A DNA stretch of 62,839 nucleotides from a virus. The notes under the pieces are model-generated. The model did no database searches and was not told the origin of the DNA. It saw nothing but the letters and a program-made list of their open reading frames with translations. A program made the translations under genes and the position numbers. The stretch is taken from positions 1 to 62,839 of IMG/VR virus record IMGVR_UViG_3300047548_001519; one strand, given 5' to 3'. Below, piece after piece: positions 58,079 through 62,839 of the stretch (position 1 is the stretch's first letter; every line of letters begins with the position of its first letter).

Positions 58079-58445
58079 CATTTATTTGCTCTCTGGAGAG
58101 GATAGACATAGCTTCCAGAGCCTTTTCCGTCGAATATTCGAAGAATGTTGAAACAGCAGTAAGGGATTCAGAAGTAATTTCTTTCTTAATCCACTTAGAA
58201 TATCGGCGTTTTTTTGTAATAGTTGAGCTTAAAAAGTCGAATTGCCACTCTACAGGAATCTGATTATGGACATTCATTGCATTTGCATACAACACTGTAT
58301 CTGGAAAGTACGATAATGCTTTATTGACTATAAACGACTTATAATCTTTCTCTGCTTGAGGATCCTCGAAAAGATCTTTTTTCTCATAATTAATCGAGTT
58401 AACGAAATCAAAAGGCGTCATCTTGTAGCTTAAATCCAGTTGCAA
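58041..58445 (-). CDS. 62: Clamp loader small subunit (gp62-like)
   Basis: 134 aa, shorter than T4 gp62 (187) but in the conserved position between 44 and regA. MTPFDFVNSINYEKKDLFED is like the cyanophage gp62 start. The last 30 residues are duplicated at 57394-57484. Forms the clamp loader with gp44. Confidence 0.78.
   Translation of the reverse strand: MQLDLSYKMTPFDFVNSINYEKKDLFEDPQAEKDYKSFIVNKALSYFPDTVLYANAMNVHNQIPVEWQFDFLSSTITKKRRYSKWIKKEITSESLTAVSTFFEYSTEKALEAMSILSREQINAIKQQMDKGGKA
58048..58138 (-). repeat. 3' end of gene 62 (copy within the gene)
   Basis: Second copy of the ~90-bp direct repeat at 57394-57484, reading EKALEAMSILSREQINAIKQ. A few synonymous and conservative differences separate the two copies. 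Confidence 0.85.
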
Positions 58446-58755
58446 CTAAGTTTTGAGGTGTGGCTGTGAAGGTGCTTTGGGGGTATCTCTCTCGAAGAAT
58501 TTTCACGATCTCTTTGTGATCTTTGCCCTGAGCTAGGAATTCACCTGTAGTTTCATTATACACATAAAATGTATCATTCTCTTTGGTGATGTGGATGTGA
58601 ACAATATATTTCTGAACTTCTTTCTGTATATGTTCTAAGGATTTCAGATATTCCTGCACTTTCTGTGTAGCAACCCACTCTCGATAGAATATTCCAAGAC
58701 GAAAGCTCGCCCAACATAATGCAGCGCCAATAATAACAATAAGAAGTTCGTTCAT
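58408..58755 (-). CDS. Small membrane-anchored phage protein
   Basis: 115 aa. N-terminal helix (about 4-20, LLIVIIGAALCWASFRLG), then soluble domain with HIHITKENDTFYVYNETTGE. Conserved between genes 44 and 62 in cyanomyoviruses. Overlaps gp62 and gp44. Confidence 0.6.
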   Translation of the reverse strand: MNELLIVIIGAALCWASFRLGIFYREWVATQKVQEYLKSLEHIQKEVQKYIVHIHITKENDTFYVYNETTGEFLAQGKDHKEIVKILRERYPQSTFTATPQNLVATGFKLQDDAF

Positions 58756-59690
58756 TGGAATTTACACTCCTTCATCACTTCGGTTAGGCAAGCAACCATA
58801 TTCAACTCATGATCTGCAACAAAAGCAGCCTTGTACTGATACTCAGCAAGAATGAGAACAAGCGCAGGTACACTTGAAGGTTCTAGGAATGTTGGTGAAT
58901 AGCTATACAATTCACGGAATATGGCGGTTGTATCTCCATCAGCATTCAATGCAACCCACTTACGCATTTCCGAGAAATCTTTTTCCTTCAATATCTTATA
59001 TAGCGTCTTGTATGATTCAGATCCTACATTAACCAGGATACCGGAATCAATCCTTCCAGATACTGAATAACGTTGTAGTTCATTGATCACACGACGAAAA
59101 TCTGGAAAGAACTTCTGTACAAGATCTGCCACTACCTTCTTATCATACTCAATCCCTTCTTGGTTCAGAATATGTAGAACTCGCTTGAAGAACCCACCAG
59201 CAACCTCCAACTTCTCCTTGTTCTGAATCTTGAAATCGATTACAGCACATCGAGAGTGCAAAGGCTCAATGATCCTATTCTTGAAGTTACAAGTCAGGAT
59301 GAACCTACAGTTGTCTGCAAACTCCTCAATGAAACCACGAAGAGCTGGCTGGAAACTTTGAGGGTTTGCATAATCAGCTTCGTCTAGGATCACTACCTTT
59401 TTGGAATCAGTTAAACTCACTGTAGATGCAAATTGAGCAATCTTTGTACGAAGGATGTCAATACCATTCTCAAGTGAAGCGTTAATGAACAGAACATCTG
59501 CCCCTACTTCATTACACATTGCCAACGCAGCTGTAGTCTTACCACATCCTGCAGGTCCGGTCAGCAGGAGATTTGGAAGCTCTCCTTTGCTGACCATTCC
59601 TTGCAACTCTTGCTTGATCCTTTCTGGAAGGATACACTCTTCAATCGTCTTTGGACGATACTTCTCCACAAACAAAAAACTATCATTCAT
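58752..59690 (-). CDS. 44: Clamp loader large subunit (gp44)
   Basis: 312 aa. AAA+ motifs: Walker A TGPAGCGKTTAALA (about 41-54), Walker B VVILDEADYA, sensor RFILTCNFKNRI, arginine-finger region LHSRCAVIDF (SRC motif). Loads gp45 onto primed DNA. Its promoter lies in the end of gp45. Confidence 0.95.
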   Translation of the reverse strand: MNDSFLFVEKYRPKTIEECILPERIKQELQGMVSKGELPNLLLTGPAGCGKTTAALAMCNEVGADVLFINASLENGIDILRTKIAQFASTVSLTDSKKVVILDEADYANPQSFQPALRGFIEEFADNCRFILTCNFKNRIIEPLHSRCAVIDFKIQNKEKLEVAGGFFKRVLHILNQEGIEYDKKVVADLVQKFFPDFRRVINELQRYSVSGRIDSGILVNVGSESYKTLYKILKEKDFSEMRKWVALNADGDTTAIFRELYSYSPTFLEPSSVPALVLILAEYQYKAAFVADHELNMVACLTEVMKECKFQ

Positions 59691-59719
59691 AACAAAACCT
59701 CCACATCACATAATGTATT

Positions 59720-59748
59720 ATTATACTACGCACTGCATCAGAAATCAA
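59720..59748 (-). promoter_or_regulatory. Sigma70-type promoter of gene 44
   Basis: TTGATT - 17 bp - TATAAT on the minus strand, 30 nt before the gene 44 ATG. Confidence 0.7.
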
Positions 59749-60400
59749 ACGTGGAGTCAAGTTCTATAGCTACAAAATAAGTAAGTTGGTTGTTTGTTGA
59801 TAGGAATCGAGCAATCTTCTTACCACCTATGGCTACGGTGTAATCAGTGGCCAACATCCTTAAGTTCTCAACTTTCAAATTAACCTTGAAGGTTTTGTCT
59901 GTAGTGCCCAACTCTGAATCAAATGTTGTACCAGTAGGATTCTTCTTATCGCCAATTGAGATCGAAATAACACTACCATCACCACTGATTGAGAAGTCTG
60001 CTACCTTGAGGATAGAAGCTACTCGTTGAATCTGCCCAAGCATTTGCTGTGAGAGGTTGAACTGAATGTCTGGTTCCGGAAACGCCTTCAATGTTGGTAC
60101 TACTGTAAGCACTTGTGAATTAGCAGCAAAGTACTTGACGGAGTTCTTACCTTCTTTGATCGTAACCGACTTGTCAGTAAAATCCAATTCAGGAGACTCG
60201 AACAAAGATAATGTACCTAGGAATTCATTAAGGTCGTAGATTCCAAAGTCGATAGGAAATTCCTCAGCAACATCTGCTTTTGCAATGATGTTCTTACCAG
60301 TGGACATAGTGACTAATGTCTTGCCGGCTTTGATCGAAAGATTGCTGTTGATAGAAGCAAAGTTCTTAAATACTGCCAGTGTTTCTTTTGAAAGTTTCAT
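59738..60400 (-). CDS. 45: Sliding clamp (gp45)
   Basis: 220 aa, like T4 gp45 (228). MKLSKETLAVFKNFASINSN start, GKNIIAKADVAEEFPIDFGI, and C-terminal YFVAIELDSTFDF are clamp-typical. Tethers polymerase and, in T4, activates late transcription. Confidence 0.93.
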   Translation of the reverse strand: MKLSKETLAVFKNFASINSNLSIKAGKTLVTMSTGKNIIAKADVAEEFPIDFGIYDLNEFLGTLSLFESPELDFTDKSVTIKEGKNSVKYFAANSQVLTVVPTLKAFPEPDIQFNLSQQMLGQIQRVASILKVADFSISGDGSVISISIGDKKNPTGTTFDSELGTTDKTFKVNLKVENLRMLATDYTVAIGGKKIARFLSTNNQLTYFVAIELDSTFDF

Positions 60401-60897
60401 TATTGAACTCCATACTTCTGATCATGTTCTTTGCCGATACCGTAATCGCCATCATACTTGTGCAGAGCTTCTGCATTGAATGAAAGATATTGACCAATGC
60501 GTGTACCCTGCTTGATCCGTGCTGGACCTGTCGTAACATGAAGTACACCTGCCATTGCACCATGATAACCTGAGTCATATAGGCCAGAGGTCAAGAACAA
60601 CCCATTACGATTCAAGGTTGAGCGAGTAATGACCCATCCTGCCTCACCTTCACCGACATGAATGATGTTTTCCATTACAACTTCGTATGATCCAGGCTCC
60701 AGTTGAAAGTAACCATCTGGTCCTGGTTGAATCTCTACACTACCGCGATGTGACTTATGGTCATTGGAGATCTCGAACATTTCTGTCTTAATTTGAAAGA
60801 CTTTACCTAAACGAAGATCCACTGCATTAGGCTGCACATCACCCTCATGTACATGAGTCAACCTCGATTTTGATTCTTTACCCATAATATGTTTCAT
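60400..60897 (-). CDS. dcd: dCTP deaminase / dUTPase-like protein
   Basis: 165 aa. Trimeric dUTPase-superfamily motifs: QPNAVDLRLGKVF, WVITRSTLNRNGLFLTSGLY (RSS/T-like), DSGYHGAMAGVLH and RIKQGTRIGQYLSF. Placed with dNMP kinase. dCTP deaminase versus dUTPase cannot be settled by eye. Confidence 0.75.
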   Translation of the reverse strand: MKHIMGKESKSRLTHVHEGDVQPNAVDLRLGKVFQIKTEMFEISNDHKSHRGSVEIQPGPDGYFQLEPGSYEVVMENIIHVGEGEAGWVITRSTLNRNGLFLTSGLYDSGYHGAMAGVLHVTTGPARIKQGTRIGQYLSFNAEALHKYDGDYGIGKEHDQKYGVQ

Positions 60898-60906
60898 AAT
60901 ATTCTC

Positions 60907-61494
60907 CTATGCCCAAAAATCTAGAATTTTATACATTGTTTCGATAGCCAACTCATTGTATTCATCAAGCGTTAAGTCTGTATTATAAACGATGAAGTTA
61001 CAAAGATCATCACTAAATTCGGTCTCTGTTACATGACCATCGAAGTCAACACCATCACGTTTGATCTTAACAATAACACCACCTAAGTTATTTCTAATTG
61101 ATGTAAGTTCATTCTCAAATCGTAGATCAGTAATGCACCAAACAGTCCCAGGATCCTTCATGATTTTATTTTCTACATATTGTACGAATTGATTAGGATC
61201 ATACCCTCTCATCATCATACCGATTTCGCGAACTACTTGACGTCCTGAAACTGCTCGGGCCTCATTATCATGGGATTCACGATCAGGAAGTGTGTACATT
61301 ACCTGAGTACGTTTGAAGTCATCGTATTCTTGTTCGTCTTTGAGACCAAAAATCCTACACACTTCATTCTTGATGGGATCAGCGTAAGCAATTTTACGAA
61401 CGTTGTGAAGAGGAAAAGCAGCTTTCACTGCTTTGTAAAATTGATCTTTACCTGATCCCTTTGCACCATGCAAACCAATAACCAATGGCATCAA
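60907..61494 (-). CDS. 1: Deoxynucleoside monophosphate kinase (T4 gp1-like)
   Basis: 195 aa. P-loop GLHGAKGSGKDQFYKAV (about 7-23), CITDLRFENEL and MYTLPDRESHDNE. Phosphorylates dNMPs to feed the dNTP pool. Overlaps the DpdA-like gene by 4 nt. Confidence 0.82.
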   Translation of the reverse strand: MMPLVIGLHGAKGSGKDQFYKAVKAAFPLHNVRKIAYADPIKNEVCRIFGLKDEQEYDDFKRTQVMYTLPDRESHDNEARAVSGRQVVREIGMMMRGYDPNQFVQYVENKIMKDPGTVWCITDLRFENELTSIRNNLGGVIVKIKRDGVDFDGHVTETEFSDDLCNFIVYNTDLTLDEYNELAIETMYKILDFWA

Positions 61495-62360
61495 TAACTC
61501 CTACACATCTTATCAATGAAGCCCATATTATACGTGATGCTTGCAATACTGTCAAAAGAAGATACTGGGCTAACATTGAAGTCCACTTCTTGTTCAAACT
61601 TGCCGTTACGTAGACCAGTTGGACTCTTATCATACTCAATGCCGTTGATGCCATGCCAGATAGCAGAAGAGCTATCCCACGAAAAGATATGTTCGTGATA
61701 TGGACGGAGAAGCTCAACCTCTTTTGGACCATCTGTCATACCAAGACAATGGAATCGTCCCATCTCCGTGTGGTACCCAAGCAAACCACGACGATCTAGT
61801 TCTTGAAAGATTGTGAATCGTGACAAGTAACGTTGCAGACGATATGCTTCATCCTTTGACCCATCTGTATGTTTGGTTTCATTTACACCCAAAGCAATCG
61901 GACATGCCAGAATAGACACACCAATATAATCGATATCATGATTAAAAATTGCCCACTCAAAGCTCTTCATCAAGCCTTCTAGGTCACCAAGCTCTGACTG
62001 AGGACAGAAGAATGTCTTGAATCCCGCTTCTTTAAACCGCGGGATGTGTAATTCTGCAGAAGTCACAGTTTTGTAATATGGTTCCTTTGGATAGTCAGAT
62101 AGGACTATAGAGTCTGCTTTGACCAGCTTACCCATATCAACGAGTTTACTGGGATCGTACATTGGCTGTCCACGCTTGAACATCTCAAACGCTGAGTTGT
62201 CAAGGTGATAAAATACAGAGGGATTCTCACGCTTGAGATTGATATAAAAGTTACGATACTCCTCATTCTCTTCTACCAAATGAGCAAGCAAAAGGTGAAC
62301 AGGATAGTGTCGAACAAATGGTAGATAAGCTACAGGGACAATATGGCAGAAGTTAATCAT
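61491..62360 (-). CDS. DpdA-like / tRNA-guanine transglycosylase-fold protein
   Basis: 289 aa. TIM-barrel features: YHLDNSAFEMFKRG, ADSIVLSDYPKEPYYKT, FFCPQSELGDLEGL, IDYIGVSILACPIALGV and LLGYHTEMGRFHCLGMTDGP. These fit phage TGT-like (DpdA) proteins that insert 7-deazaguanine into DNA, but a tRNA-modifying or other TGT-fold role is possible. Coupled to a QueD-like gene. Confidence 0.65.
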   Translation of the reverse strand: MINFCHIVPVAYLPFVRHYPVHLLLAHLVEENEEYRNFYINLKRENPSVFYHLDNSAFEMFKRGQPMYDPSKLVDMGKLVKADSIVLSDYPKEPYYKTVTSAELHIPRFKEAGFKTFFCPQSELGDLEGLMKSFEWAIFNHDIDYIGVSILACPIALGVNETKHTDGSKDEAYRLQRYLSRFTIFQELDRRGLLGYHTEMGRFHCLGMTDGPKEVELLRPYHEHIFSWDSSSAIWHGINGIEYDKSPTGLRNGKFEQEVDFNVSPVSSFDSIASITYNMGFIDKMCRSY

Positions 62361-62755
62361 TTTGTAACCTCATAAGTTTTAAATGAACCGTTCTCACCAT
62401 CTTCCGACACTTCAATCCACACTTCGCGATCAGGATACTTCTCGTTGATACTTGCAAATAAATCGTCAGATATCATTTCACAACTTTTATAATCTAGCGA
62501 CAAAACACCTTGTGTGCCAGAATACAACCCTTCAAGCCATCGTTTGAATTGAATGAATTCCACATCTCTATCATTGTGGGTGACACTAATCCATACCCTA
62601 AAGTGAAAAATATGGCGATGAGGATATCCCAAAAACGATACATCATACTCATCTCCAGTTGCAAGTGATGGATCTGTTAAAGCGGCTGGGTACTTATGAA
62701 TGCCTTCCTTGCGAAAGGTGACCCAGATCATGTTGGTGGTTTTAATTGGTTGCAT
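62357..62755 (-). CDS. queD: QueD-like 6-carboxytetrahydropterin synthase
   Basis: 132 aa from the ATG at 62755 (GGAAGGTACG). Zinc His in HRHIFHFRVW (HxH-type), DVEFIQFKRWLEGLYSG and LDYKSCEMI, then YPDREVWIEVSEDGENGSF. QueD makes the pterin precursor of preQ0. With the DpdA-like neighbour this points to 7-deazaguanine modification. Other pathway genes may lie outside the window. Confidence 0.68.
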   Translation of the reverse strand: MQPIKTTNMIWVTFRKEGIHKYPAALTDPSLATGDEYDVSFLGYPHRHIFHFRVWISVTHNDRDVEFIQFKRWLEGLYSGTQGVLSLDYKSCEMISDDLFASINEKYPDREVWIEVSEDGENGSFKTYEVTK

Positions 62756-62839
62756 CGTACCTTCCATATTTAATTGAGGATCTAACCGGATCCTTGTCAA
62801 TGTTTAGTTCTGGTTTCAACGACCTAATAAGTTGGCCTT

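Overview
The window is part of a large, T4-supergroup (myovirus-type) phage genome. Nearly every gene lies on the minus strand, packed with ATGA or TAATG stop/start overlaps. The T4 replication core is recognisable: DNA polymerase gp43, sliding clamp gp45, clamp loader gp44/gp62, helicase gp41, primase gp61, UvsX recombinase, RNase H, ATP-dependent DNA ligase, translational repressor RegA and dsDNA-binding DsbA. The nucleotide genes are NrdA/NrdB, ThyX, dCMP deaminase, a dCTP deaminase/dUTPase-like protein and a dNMP kinase. Transcription signals are of two kinds: sigma70-like promoters (TTGACN, exactly 17 bp, TATAAT-like) before many small early genes, and T4-late-type TATAAATA boxes before lysis, virion and homing-endonuclease genes. 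The host is probably a proteobacterium. The tag of the phage tmRNA is ANDERFALAA, a type I associate with beta-proteobacteria, and the permuted gene is known from alpha-proteobacteria, cyanobacteria and some beta-proteobacteria. This host assignment is inference.

Layout. 1-3.3 kb: endolysin, a GIY-YIG homing endonuclease, and PhoH interrupted in its Walker A motif by a class-3-type intein. 3.3-9.8 kb: small early genes, a ClpP-like protease, macro-like and HNH proteins, and envelope proteins. 9.8-10.6 kb: a circularly permuted two-piece tmRNA gene with a small membrane ORF in its intervening segment, then tRNA-Leu. 10.6-15.4 kb: a complete PrkA-YeaH-SpoVR stress cassette. 15.5-17.1 kb: a winged-helix regulator, a metallophosphoesterase and six tRNAs, with two tRNA-like elements among them. 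17.1-18.75 kb and 19.39-19.5 kb: a nearly gene-free array of RNA hairpin modules. 19.5-32.7 kb: nucleotide and DNA metabolism genes. 32.8-46.1 kb: spanins, then virion genes, including several proteins with capsid-targeting-like N-termini and a Dps-like ferritin. 46-62.8 kb: the replication core, Hsp20, and DpdA/QueD-like enzymes of 7-deazaguanine metabolism.

The window holds about eight homing endonuclease genes (GIY-YIG or HNH) plus the intein. Several sit antisense to the operons, overlap the 3' ends of core genes and share a structured leader behind a late promoter. One is flanked by a duplicated 3' end of gene 62. Another, between nrdA and nrdB, has its ribosome binding site locked in a hairpin whose loop carries a late promoter.

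How the genes work together (inference): early promoters drive takeover and small regulatory genes. The tmRNA, tRNAs and PrkA cassette would adjust host translation and stress state. The nucleotide and replication genes build the genome, possibly with deazaguanine modification. Late promoters then turn on lysis and virion genes. The most unusual items are the permuted tmRNA, the hairpin RNA array and the shared homing-endonuclease leader.
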